Shown: positions 1 through 10,672 of the stretch, piece after piece
Layout of the letters: each line of letters begins with the position of its first letter
Position numbering within the stretch: the first letter of the stretch is position 1
DNA from: Isoetes taiwanensis
Taxonomy: Eukaryota > Streptophyta > Lycopodiopsida > Isoetales > Isoetaceae
Reading direction: 5' to 3'
DNA length: 64,000 bases
NCBI GenBank assembly: GCA_021234155.1
Contig: JAJEKV010000055.1
Coordinates: 2,843,090-2,907,089, forward strand
Program-made: the position numbers and the translations under genes
Notes under the pieces: generated by a model
Databases searched by the model: none
Told to the model about the DNA's origin: nothing
The model's input: the letters and a program-made list of their open reading frames with translations, nothing else

Positions 1-1200
1 CCCTGGTCAACTCCCAGAGATGTCCTTCTTAAGCCAATCAGAGAAGGAGATGCGTGAAACCCTCAAAATAGAGTCAAAAGTCTGCCATGCCGAACGGAGT
101 ACAATTCATATTAGAAGAGACCACCATCCTCCATCATGATGGCTGTGAAAGGATCTCTAGTATAATGTGGCTGAATAAATGGAGCTTTCAAAGGAGGAAG
201 TCATCAAAAAAGGCCAATAGATTTTTATGAACCGGGGTTATCTTGCACCCAATGGAAGGATCAATGTGGAGCACCATCGCCAGACCAGTTTGCCATTGAC
301 AGAACCGCCAGCACCTAGGAGCCCCTTCTAATTTGTTAAGATGGTCGTTTTACAGTATGAGGCCACAAGTTCAAAATCTGCTTCGTGCTATCTATTTGAC
401 TTAAACCTAGAGAATATTGGAAAGTTTCTAGATAATTTTAAGGAATATTTCTAGAACTTCTTGGAAAATTCTAAGAAATATTTTTAGAACTTATGGAATA
501 TCCATATGGTTGCTATGGCTAACTCGATATCTCTCTGCTTGATTGGAAAAGTGCTACTTGCTCTTTCCATTATATGTATTTTGTTCCTTTCTTTGAAGCA
601 TGAGTTGCAAAATGGGCCACTTGTTGTGGATGCATTATGTCGAAGAAATAGAGTTATCACTCTCGTAGATGGGATATGAGACTCCTAGATCCTGACATCT
701 CCTTCTTCATGCTCTCCATTTGCTCCATTGTAGATGATGATGTCTATTTCATAATTCTCCCAGTTCCCTGTCCAAGTTTATTCTCCTTCTATAAAACGGA
801 AAAGTTGATATACTGGCAGGTTTCATGAGCCTACCCTCGCGTGCCTCTCATGAGTCTATACTGGCAAGGCATTGAGAGGAGTAACAAAAGTGAAGCCCTA
901 AAATGGAACTCCACTTCAGCATTTATTAGAAAAAAATATTTTATTTTAATAATAATTGAATTTATTATTATTATTACTGTTTTACCCCATTTTTTCTTAT
1001 AGCAAAGGTGCTACTAGATACTTGAGCATATATACTTGAATATCTGTATTCATACAAAAAATGTACAATGGTTTTACAAAACAAGTAGGAAGTATCTATC
1101 TTAATGATTATCCCCTCTGATCCTTCGTGCTAAATGCAAGTCCTTTGATATAATTGTAACGCACTTCACATGAATAGCACAAATGTTGGCATCACTAAAG
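1..1200. other. no gene recognised
   Basis: AT-rich sequence with stops in all frames. I see no recognisable protein, RNA gene or terminal repeat. It may hold the 5' untranslated region of the LINE that follows, but no boundary is visible. An AT-rich stretch near 925-980, with (TTA)n-like runs, is the only low-complexity patch. Confidence 0.5.
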
Positions 1201-1231
1201 AAGGCCATCATATAGTCCTCAGCTGCCTCTT

Positions 1232-1785
1232 GCAAGTCAAACATGGCATAAGTCTAGAATCGGAGGTCTACAGCCGCCAAATGAAGATTATACAGCACAA
1301 ATCCGAACACTGGAATCAAAGCTTGCAGCCTTAGTTGCTGAGACCACAAAGGAACAGATGCAACTTCACCAAGAACAAGTCACGGCAGACAAGCAGACCT
1401 AGGACTCAGAGCCAAGAATTTGAAGATCTCAGGTTTAGTGGAAACAAACGATGAAAACATAAATGAGGTGATTAGTCACTGCTTCAAGGAAATCATGCAC
1501 ATACATGATCCTCAATTTGTGTCTGGGAGAAGGCTGGGGAAACCTGGCCTGTACACCCGGCCTATACTAGTCAGATTCAACTCGAAGGAAGCCCGTGACC
1601 GGATCCTTCAAAACAGGATGGCCCTCAAAGGCCACAAGATTTGGTTAGATGTGGATTTGACACCTGCACAACAAGAGTTTAGGAAGAAGGAATGGAGTAA
1701 AGTAAAGGAGGCAAGAGACACAGGAGTAGTGGCTTACTTGGATCAGAGTGGAAAAGCTGTAATAACTAAGAAGCAGAGAAGCTAG
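1232..1785 (+). pseudogene. L-A ORF1 relic: coiled coil plus L1-type RNA-binding domain
   Basis: ORF1 proteins of L1-like LINEs bind element RNA and act as nucleic-acid chaperones. Here an upstream frame (about 1,232-1,400) reads a short heptad-rich segment (IRTLESKLAALVAETT) and ends at a TAG. The next frame (open through 1,420-1,785) reads LKISGLVE, then RRLGKPG, RPILVRFNS, ARDRIL, LKGHKIWLDVDLTP and EARDTGVVAYL. That order matches the RRM-plus-C-terminal-domain signature of L1 ORF1p. The two parts are in different frames, so a frameshift separates the coiled coil from the RNA-binding domain. ORF2 begins 12 bases downstream. The first codon of the second part is TTG, so it is not an independent gene start. 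Confidence 0.75.
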
Positions 1786-1797
1786 GAAACTCGGGCC

Positions 1798-4700
1798 TTG
1801 AAGGTTAGCCTGTGGAATGCACACGGTCTTCACCAGGTTAAGATGGCAGCTACTTGGTCAAATTGGGAGCAGCAAGATATTCTTCTGTTCAGCGAAACTT
1901 GGGAGCACCAGACAAGACCATTACCAGATATACCAGGTTTTGTTGTCACTGGGAATATATGGAATGAAAAAGAAAACACAGTGGGGCGCGAGTTTGGTGG
2001 AATAGCAGTATACAGTAGAAAAGAGATTTCATCTGAAATAGAACTTGTATCTGTAGACAGCAATAAACAGTTCATGTGGATCAAAATAAAAGGTCTATAT
2101 TTAGGGGTCTGCTATTTTGCTCCGTTGTCTGCCAGCACATACGATAAACAAGGCTTTGATAGATCAGATCCATTTCATGCCCTATGCATGGAGGCCATGG
2201 AATATAGTAAAACAGGAGAAGTAATATTACTTGGTGATTTTAATGCAAGAACAGGGCAAAAGCAATCCATGACATTCGAAGATGTTTCAGATGTCCGGTT
2301 ACAGGAAGTAGAAGAACCATGCTATGAAAGAATATCAGAGGACCTGATCATGAATTCCATGGGAGAAAAACTTCTCGAATTGTGCACCATTTGCAGTCTG
2401 AAAATATTGAATGGCACAAGCTTTTTTCCACACTCCGGGAAGTATACATATGAAAATCATGCTGGTTCAAGCACAATAGACTATCTTATTATGAGAAAAA
2501 CAGATTGGGTCACCAAGTTCAGAATTGGCGAGTTGCTACCGGAATCAGATCATAAACCCCTGTTCTTGGAACTTAAGATCACAGCCAGAAGGAAGAACGA
2601 GGCTCAACACTATCCGAGACTTAAGATTAATCAAAGCTGGAAAGAATCGTATGCAAAGCAGGTAGAAGAGACGATGGAATCTGTGGAATGGCAAGGGAAA
2701 CTTGTTCCAGATGCCAAGCAACTCTCACAAGTGCTGTTACAGGCTGCTGAACAGGTTTTTGGCCTAACTAAAAAACGCTCTCAAAGCAAACCGATCAATG
2801 CATGGTGAGATGCAGACTGTCAGAAGGCAAGGGCGGCATTGCCACAACGATGTGTTCATAAACCAAAATGGTACAGATCATATTTGAGACAGAAAAAGAG
2901 AGCTTATTTTAAGAAAAGGCAATTGGATCTAGAGGCACAAATTAAGGAGACTCCACAAACTTTTTGGAAGGCTTTACAGGGGAAATCAGATGCACCTGTC
3001 TTGGACCAACAGGATCTACTGGGTTTGGTTAAATCAATCTACACTATAGATGAGATGGAGAGCATGCAATTTCCAGCGCCAAACATAGATCTCTTCTCGG
3101 TATCAGATGTGTATGAGACACTGTCAAGCATGGAAAATGGCAAAGCACATGATGTGCAAGGCATTTGCATAGAGCTGTTTAAATGGGGGGGTGTTCACAC
3201 TCTCACAAAACTTACCAAGGTGCTAAATCAAAGCATTAGAGAAGAGCTTCCAGAAGGTTGGACAGTAAACCGAGTGCATCCAATACACAAGGCAGGAGAT
3301 AAAAATCAAGTTCAGAATTACCGTACAATCTTGATTGGCAGCACATACATTAAACTTTTAGGAGCGTTGCTGGAGAGGAAACTTAGTACATGGGCGGAAG
3401 CTCATGATAAGCGAGCTCCTTCACAAGCTGGTTTTAGAAGAGAACATAATACCTTAGATCACGCGCTTATGCTCCGTGTTCTAATCGAACGAACTAAAGC
3501 ACCGAACAGGGCCCTGTATGTAGCTTTCGTGGATTTCACGAAAGCATTTGACACTGTTCCAAGAAAGGAATTGGGAGAAAGAATGATGCAGATTGGGGTC
3601 CCAGATGAACTCAAAGGGGCAGTCTCCCAGCTCTACTCTGAGGTATTAGTGACACTATCCCGAGATACATCGACCTTGATAAAAAACAATATAGGTGTTC
3701 GCCAAGGCTGCCCTTTATCTCCAACGTTATTTGGCTTCTTCATTGATGAACTTGAGGAGTGGATGCAGAGAAATCATCATACAGGTACCAAGCTTGGGCA
3801 GTGTGTGATCCAAATGCTGCTTTATGCGGACGATGTGGTTCTGCTGGCTGAAAAGAGACATGTTCTACAAGCACATCTTGACAGGTTAGAGCAATTTTGC
3901 ATGGCAAAGAAAATGACTGTCAATGTAAAGAAAACAAAAATTATGCAATTTGGAACCCGAGATCGGCCAGATTTCATATACAAAGGAGAGAAGATAGAAA
4001 ATGTGGAGTGCTTCAAGTACTTGGGCATTGATTTCGCCTCAAAGTACACATGGAAGGAATGTATTAAAAGAAGGGTGACAGGTGGAAAATCTGCTCTATA
4101 TGCCATTGTGCTAAACTTTCTCTCTTAGATTGGGATCTCAAGAAAATGCTATTCAAAGTTTTAGTGCAAACTGTAATCCTTTATGGTTCGCCCATCTGGG
4201 GGCCGAAAACATCTCAGAAATTATGGGGGCAGATCGAATCTGTTCAGAAATTGTTTATCTGTGGGGAATTGGGCATTAAACATACTATACCGTATGCAAT
4301 CATCCTAGCAGAGACCGGCATGTTTCCTCTTGAGCTAGAAGCTTTATATCAGGCAATCAATTTCGTTAACAGAATTAAAGAGCAACCAGAAAGCAGACTT
4401 TCTTATCAAGCATTCCAAATATCAACAGAGCAGGGATGGTTCCGAGACCTGCAGGAATGGGCCAGCAAATGGGGGATTACACATACAAATTGGCCGAAAG
4501 GAAGAAGGAGACACGAGTTTTGCTCCAAGAGTTGGCTATCGACAAACTCTGGTCCAACCAGGGCGCAGAATGTTGCATTATAAAAATACAGTAAATACCA
4601 TGACAGATTACGTGGAGCAGGCATACCTATCAGCATACATGCCGAGAAGAACCAGACAAGTAGTATCCAGATACCGGGTCAGCTCACATAAACTGGAAAT

Positions 4701-4941
4701 CGAAGTGGGCAGATGGCTCAAAATTCCCATTGAGAATCGAGTCTACAAGTTATGCGACTTGGCTTGTGTAGAAGATGAAGATCATGTCTTCACTACATGC
4801 TCAGCTTATGCGGATATTAGAGAAAAACACAATATCCATGGTGGAAGTTTTAAATCCCTCTTTACATTAGATTTAGAAGAAATTGGATGTTATATCAAAA
4901 CAATAGATGAACATCGTTCATTTCTATTGGGAACCTTGTGA
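1798..4941 (+). pseudogene. L-A ORF2 relic: APE endonuclease-reverse transcriptase
   Basis: ORF2 of a non-LTR retrotransposon makes the protein that nicks the target and copies the element RNA there. The endonuclease (1,798-about 2,580) shows LKVSLWNAHG, FSETWE, ILLGDFNARTG, STIDYLIM and LLPESDHKPL, as expected for the APE fold. The reverse transcriptase (about 3,100-4,100) shows FRREHNTLDHAL, VAFVDFTKAFDTVP, RQGCPLSPTLFG and the catalytic LLYADDVVLLA. The C-terminus (4,570-4,941) has CDLACVEDEDHVFTTC, a C-x3-C..H-x4-C motif typical of this LINE type. Breaks: TGG to TGA at 2,806-2,808 (the sister copy L-B reads WWDKEC here), a one-base frameshift near 4,110-4,125, and two frame changes between about 4,495 and 4,600. 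The product cannot be made. Confidence 0.9.
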
Positions 4942-4949
4942 AAATAATG

Positions 4950-5028
4950 TCTGTATTCAGGCTCTTTGGCCTTCAGGCTCTTTGGCCTTCAAGGCCCCTC
5001 AGGGCAATGATATAATAATAATAATAAT
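4950..5028 (+). repeat. L-A 3' end with duplicated GGCTCTTTGGCCTTCA and (ATA)n tail
   Basis: A 16-base unit GGCTCTTTGGCCTTCA occurs twice in tandem (about 4,969-5,000). It is followed by AAGGCCCCTCAGGGCAATGA and the (ATA)n tail. The reverse complement of the L-B 3' end has the same AGGCTCTTTGGCC core, which identifies this as the conserved 3' recognition region of the lineage. Confidence 0.7.
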
Positions 5029-7720
5029 TTCTCAGACCAGTCAAACTCTGTATCAAGAGTTTGGTGGACTTATGAAACTTACAAATCTCCCGCAAGGCTA
5101 TGACTGGGCTATGGCACCGGCCTCCACCTATGGGGCTTCCTTGGGGCGGCCCATATTGGTAAAGGTGGTGGCATAACAGGAGGAGGCGGTCAGGCAACTC
5201 AAACTCGGTCCCATCACCGGTCTGATGATGTCGCCTTACTCACTCCGCCTATGGCTTGGAGGTGCACCTTGTAATATTTTAGCCTGCGTACTGTATATTT
5301 ATGCCTTTTCTTCCTGGGGGCTGGGAGTGGCAGGCCTAGATTATAATTGACTCCCCATTCTGCCTCCTGCTAGGCATGATCTTCTCGTGCTAGGAAGAGG
5401 TTAATTCTTCTATCTATCTCCGCTTTATACCAGACTGAATGGGTCGTCATCTCCTTCTCAATGGCTTGTCGAAGTTCGAGAGTAAGGTAGGTGGGGACCT
5501 CCTCCCATTTTGATTGATCTCATCATATGAATATAAAGGTATGAAAAAGTTACTCCCTTCCATGATGCAGTCCACCTCACCTAAGTAAAGGTACTGAATA
5601 CCCGTATCTTTAGGATCACCCTTTTCTAGTTCTTGGGCATCCGCAGTAGCTACTACCTCCATGATCCATTGTGATTCCATCCTTGTAAGCTCAACTACAC
5701 TAACGATCTACACTGGAGAGGGTAATAATTAAAGTGTCAAAACTTGGTTGGGTTGTTCCACAAGGGTATAGCTGGTGCCTCTATGGCATTGAGCTTATGC
5801 AAGAACTGCTGGGTAAGATGAAAGGCATGGCAATGTATCTGGAACCCTAACATGAAGCAGTAGGCCAATTCATTGCGGAGGAGATCAAGCATCTGCAGTT
5901 TGCCAGTTAGCTTGAGCCCTAACTCAGCAAAGATCTGTGGAACTGTCAGAGTTTCGTAACTCTGTATTTGCATGGTGCGAGGCATGGCTTGGGTAAAGTA
6001 AGCATTAAGGAGGTGCTAGGGCAGTGCTTAGATATGGCAGGGGTGCAGAGGTGGTAGTCCCGGCGCGGAGGTAGTCAGCTATGGCAGAAGGAGCTCGAGC
6101 TCTAAGTCCAGCGGCTATGGCGCTCCTAGAACACAAAAAGAAATGAAAAAGGGGCGCCCCAAATTGAAAATAAGTTTTAAACTTTTTTTTTTAAGATATA
6201 AAAAATTTATACATTTTTATATGCGTGCGTATAAAAGTGGTGCTGATGATGTTTTTGAAGTTTAAAATCCAATTATGAATCTATTTTTGTATGTCAGTGC
6301 CATTTTTTGTGACGCTTAAAAATCTTTCATCTCGTGCATATCCTGATAAGGCTTTTAGGGGGTTTTAGCTATTGAAGTATCCTCTACGCAATGGCACAAA
6401 AATTGCCTTCATCTAAGCTTCCTACAAAAAGTTATGACCTCCAAGATCAAGTAACCTCTTTCTGTTGAAAACTCAACATAGTCTCACCTTTTCCTCCTGC
6501 ATGTCTCCTCCAAAGTGGCTCATGTTTCACACACCTAGGCTACTTGGGCTTACTACCTAGAAAGTTAGGAAAATTTCCTACATTAGCTCTCCCTGCGAAC
6601 TACTCAAACAACTAAATAGGGCATGACCAGTGCTATGATCGGGTTTACTAAGATCATGGCTCTAATACTATTGTGATGCTCTTCGAACCTATATGATGCT
6701 CCCATCGTATAATACGTGAAATTCTCCTTCTAGTTCAACACAATCACCAAGAAAAGGCCCCCCGTCTGACTCGGACTACCTGTGATGGCCAAATGTCCGA
6801 GTGAAGGGCATGGAGGTGTCATTCGTCGTACGCCTTCTATGAGATATCCTACATGTTAGCACCAGCAACAATAAGACAGTATACCACCCCGAAGGATGGC
6901 CCATCCATTGTCCGCATGACCAGCAATATAAAACCAACATAACATATAAAATACATCATAAATGAGGGTTCTATTTTGGACTCACTCTAGATGCACACTT
7001 TGCTAAATAGGCTGAAACATGCTATGGCATGATTGTAGCCTTTTGGAGACATAATCTCATGGAGTCACCCTATGAGACTACTCAAGGTTGCATATCCTGG
7101 TCTGATGAGGCATGAATGAGGTGAATCCCCTCCAGGAGCATAATGGTTCCATGGGTGGCTAGAGGATTGTGGCACCATTGGCACCGACGCATCTGTACCC
7201 GACTTACCCCCCAAAATCCATAGGTCGACCTCAGCAGCATCTATCGAGTCTAGGAAATCCCTATAGGCATGTATCATTTGGCCCAGGGGATATCAGACTC
7301 ATACCCGGCCTATACGCAGTGACCGACTATAAGCCTAGCACATTATAGGAGCCCTGTAGCCACACTAGACAAGGCTCCGCCTCCAACAAGGTTGCAAATG
7401 AAATTGGAGTGTAGCAGCACTCTCATTTCAAAGATCCTCTTTAAAAAAACACCGTGCTCTAAAAACTGATCCTTTTTGGAAAAATTTGAGAATTTCAAAA
7501 GGTTCAGATTATTTTTTCCAGCATTTTGGATCCTCATTAAGGGAAAATCTTGTTTTTGTAAAGAAAAGCACTTGAAAATAGCAAAATTCAGACATGAAAA
7601 TACAAGTAAGATATCAAAGACATCAAAATAAAGTGGAAAGAATAATAATCATTTCTTTAATTTTTTTTGGTACATCAATTTTGGCAATAATATAGTGTTA
7701 ACAATAAATATTTTAGCATA
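5029..7720. other. no gene recognised; two short unassigned minus-strand ORFs
   Basis: Minus-strand ORFs at 5,447-5,680 (77 codons) and 5,737-5,985 (82 codons) are open. I recognise no family in either, and chance cannot be excluded. A GC-rich patch lies at 6,040-6,130. The sequence from 6,180 to 7,720 is ordinary AT-rich intergenic DNA. Confidence 0.4.
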
Positions 7721-7727
7721 AAACAAG

Positions 7728-9104
7728 TCAGAGGTCCAAATCACAATCTTCCTCATTTTGTTTGCTTGTCTCAACTTGGTCCTTCTCTGTTGTTTGCTCT
7801 TTTTGTGATGATTTACCCTTGTCTGTTTCTACATTGTCTTCAAGAATAGTAGTTAGAGCTACTTCTTTCACCTCTGCAAAGGTAGGTTCATCGTCTAAAG
7901 AGCTTATAAATGGAGCCTGTATCTCTAAAGATGTCATCTTGGCATAATCGGATGAAGATTTGGCGCCTAACTCTTGATTCTCGTCTGGTAGAGTTGGTAA
8001 GGCAGCCAATCCCATCTTGATGAAGTTCACAGCCTCCTTGTCTATGTCAATGGCTACACCATTGTGGCCCTTCTTAAGTGCACAAGCGATTGTTGTACCA
8101 GAGTTAGAAAAAGCATCAAGCACCCAATCTCCTGGACGTAAGAACATGTCAAGAAGATAGTTGATCAGCTTTTGTGGCTTCTGGTAATGATTAACTATCC
8201 TGTCTTGTGCACTAGGGTCCTCAAGCTTCTGCAACACCGCTGGAAACTCTAAAACATATGAAAAACTTTGGCAGGCTGCTATGTTAAAATGTTCCATGGT
8301 TCACTTTCCATCGAAACTACATGGAGATATTCCACCTTGCTCAGCAACCTGGGTCCTTGACCATGGTAATTAATATTTGTTTTGTACCTACAGAAATAAA
8401 AGAAGCATAGTTAGCAATAAAAACTAAACACGGATCTAATGAGGTAACTAGGACTAATGCAACGTATTCCAGAATAGAAAATAAAAACAAGAAGGTCAAC
8501 ATGCAAGCAACATCAACAACAGAATCAAAATATAAATGAAAGTAAGAAACAACTGTATTCCAGAATAAGAACCATACCAGACCATGTTTTCATAACCTGC
8601 TTGTACAGGGGATCCGAAGTGATTTTTAAAAGTCGATTCCACAAGTCCTGCTTGCATGCTTGAGTGAAACAAAATAAGACGCCAAACTGTTGTAATCTGT
8701 TTAATGCCGTCGACGAATGCATTAAATTCAGAGTTTTTGAAGGGCTAGTCATTCAGCATCTACAATCCGCCTGTCCACTAATGACCTCTCCTCCCGGGCT
8801 GTCCTTACCAAATGCATGAAGCCCTCTGGTAGGTCTTTGTTCTTCTTTTTGCTCTATAACAAGAAAACATTGCTGCAATAATGTAAGACATGGAAATTAA
8901 AGAAAAAACACAAGAAGATGACGTACCCAGCCCTCAAAATTAGGAGTGTATTGAATGATGCATTGTTCATAAGAAGTAGCAATAGGATAGAGTTCTTTAC
9001 ATCTGTCTCAGGTGTCCACGTTTAATTGTTCCATCAAACATGTTTGACATGTTATGACGTTCTTTTGGCTGAAATACAATCCTCTCCTGCTTCCTTCTTG
9101 CCTA
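7728..9104 (-). pseudogene. relic of a multi-exon N4/N6 DNA-methyltransferase-like gene
   Basis: The best-preserved part is the last exon (8,297 to 7,728). It reads KPQKLINYLLDMF, then PGDWVLDAFSNSGTTIA and HNGVAIDIDKEAVNF. This is the C-terminal half of the N6_N4_Mtase fold: the KP..L motif followed by the SAM-binding motif, here DAFSNSGTT where DPFxGSGTT is usual. An acidic, Lys/Gln-rich tail follows and ends in DCDLDL. Upstream candidate exons have plausible splice sites: about 9,104-8,931 (QPKERHNMSNMF, then KELYPIATSYEQ with a frame slip between them), about 8,862-8,755, and about 8,389 onward (NINYHGQGPRLLSKVEY). The last is out of frame with the MTase core. The catalytic DPPY/SPPY-type motif was not found. 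Such enzymes are bacterial in origin; N4-cytosine methyltransferases are known in bdelloid rotifers and in Marchantia. I am fairly confident of the fold, not of activity. Confidence 0.62.
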
Positions 9105-9295
9105 TGGAAAAACTATTGTTAAACGTAAAAAAAGAAGACAAAGCTGACAATAAAACGTAATCTGGAATTAAAGATAGGAAATATTGTGCTTAAGCTTTAC
9201 CAAAACTAGCATTTGCAAGTAAAAATATAATACTCTGTAGGTACTTTTAAGCTCTACATAGAGAAAAAACGCGATGTTTGCTTCCAAAAATAGCT

Positions 9296-9464
9296 CAAGT
9301 GTATTCTGGAATACACATTTGCTATACAGAGAAAGCAAAAGCGTATTCCGGAATACACTTTTTAGAGAAAAGCAAAAGTGTATTGTTTTTCTCTAAAGAG
9401 AGTGTATTCCGGAATACACTTTAGCTTCAGATAAAAGCAAGAGTGTATTCCGGAATACACTTTA
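9296..9464. repeat. array of four GTGTATTCCGGAATACAC palindromes
   Basis: Near-identical palindromes of about 20 bases with core GTATTCYGGAATAC lie at about 9,297-9,317, 9,341-9,360, 9,401-9,421 and 9,442-9,462. AAGCAAAAG-like spacers separate them. Degenerate half sites (TATTCCAGAATA, TATTCTGGAATA) occur at about 8,462, 8,552, 9,486 and 9,826. The array lies just upstream of the minus-strand methyltransferase relic and the plus-strand ORF near 9,817. It could be a binding-site cluster between divergent genes, or subterminal repeats of an element whose ends I could not find. Confidence 0.75.
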
Positions 9465-9816
9465 GCTAGTCCTGGAAAGAACTTATGTATTCCAGAATAG
9501 GGTTCAACTCTTCACAAATTCCAAAATGATCGTACAACGTACTTTTTGCACTCACCTCTCCATGATATCTCTATGCAAAATGGAATACAGCCTCTGCAAT
9601 TAATTTCGAAGGCGCTGGCTCTGGCAACTAGAGTTGCGAGACTGAAATACAGAAGTGAGGGCGCCAAAATTTCTTTTTGAAGGTCGCCCCTAGACCCTTT
9701 TCTTCTTCGGTGTGAAATGGAATACGTTTGGTCTTACTATCCTACTCTTGTGTATTCTGGACTAGGTTTTAGTTTTCTTTTTCCTTGATTTTTATTGGGA
9801 CTTCTACTTTAACAGT

Positions 9817-10385
9817 GTGGTGTTGTATTCTGGAATAACGATCGTTCTACAGTCGAGAATGTTGCTCATGTCTCCCTACTATTTTGCAGTTGTTGAAGAT
9901 GGTGAATGGCTTTGTGAACTACCTTTTCCTCTAGTTTGGAAGAAACATTTGGCCAGAATGTGTTTTTTCCTGATGCCCATATTTCTCCGACTCCTCTCGA
10001 CACGATCCTTGTTGCTTCTCGAAGATACACCGAGTCTAGCAAGTAGTAGACTACCACCATCTTTCCAACCGTCACCAAGTCCAATAGGAATTAGACTGTC
10101 CCCTCCTTCACCACCTGTACGTAGCATGCTTCCACCACCTTTTGTTCCATCCCCCGAAACTACACAAGCTCCACCTCAACGAATGAACATGCTACCCCTG
10201 CCATTTATAGTTTCTCCAGCTTCGAAGAAATACAAGGACTGCAAAACGCTTAAAAGAATGTGAGATTCTCCATAACGTCTCTCACTACGACTTCACTACA
10301 AATGAGGATGATGTTGCAACATCTACTCCTCTTCACACAACAGTTTTGACACATGGGTTTGCGGTCCGCTGTAAGGAAGATGTTT
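9817..10385 (+). pseudogene. proline-rich coding relic, possibly the 5' part of the DUF7869 gene
   Basis: An ORF at 9,817-10,263 has a Pro/Ser-rich second half (LPPSFQPSPSP, MLPPPFVPSPE, MLPLPFIVSP). A possible splice acceptor (TTTTGCAG) precedes VVEDGEWLCELPFPLVW near 9,888. Coding character continues in another frame up to the T1 insertion at 10,386. Directly after T1, a frame with PPPYGLFSSTN and then acidic EFSSEDEDIN resumes at 16,331. The similar composition and the position suggest that T1 interrupted one gene, but no family signature supports this part on its own. Confidence 0.3.
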
Positions 10386-10412
10386 GGGTCCAAAAATGCT
10401 AGACCCTAGCAA
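10386..10412 (+). repeat. T1 left terminal inverted repeat
   Basis: It reads GGGTCCAAAAATGCTAGACC and continues CTAGCAA. It matches the right end in 25 of 27 positions, the differences being at positions 5 and 6. Within it, TGCTAG and CTAGCA form a small palindrome around ACC. The flanking GTTT is the left copy of the target duplication. Confidence 0.9.
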
Positions 10413-10672
10413 TTTAGCATGTCGTGGACATAGGTGCTGAATTTGTGCTGGAGAATTTCATGCCCATCACCCGTTACCCTTCACCACCCTTCATTGTTTT
10501 TTCTCCCTGAACCATTTGCAGCGGGAAAGCGAAAGCAAGAATGATCTAGAGCGGTTTGGAGCTCCTGGTTTGGAAATTTTTGCAGCCATGTCATCAATCC
10601 AAGGGGCTTCGGTTGCATTCAATGGGGAAATTTTGGGATGCATGGCCATATTCTTTTTGAGTTTAGTTTTGA

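Larger units (their letters stand above)
1210..5028 (+). mobile_element. LINE L-A: near full-length non-LTR retrotransposon, degraded
   Basis: The element carries an ORF1 relic, then an ORF2 encoding an APE-type endonuclease, a reverse transcriptase and a C-terminal Cys/His motif. The 3' end is a short untranslated region rich in GGCCTTCAAGGCCC-like sequence, followed by an (ATA)n tail at about 5,011-5,028. The tail is a microsatellite rather than poly(A). Three or more frame breaks show that the copy is dead. L-B has the same protein family and a clearly related 3' end, so the two belong to one lineage. The 5' end is uncertain, and no target-site duplication was identified. Confidence 0.88.

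Noticed and set aside
9296-9464. CRISPR-like array of regularly spaced palindromes
   Set aside because: Spacers are uneven and related to each other, the context is plant nuclear DNA, and no cas genes exist.
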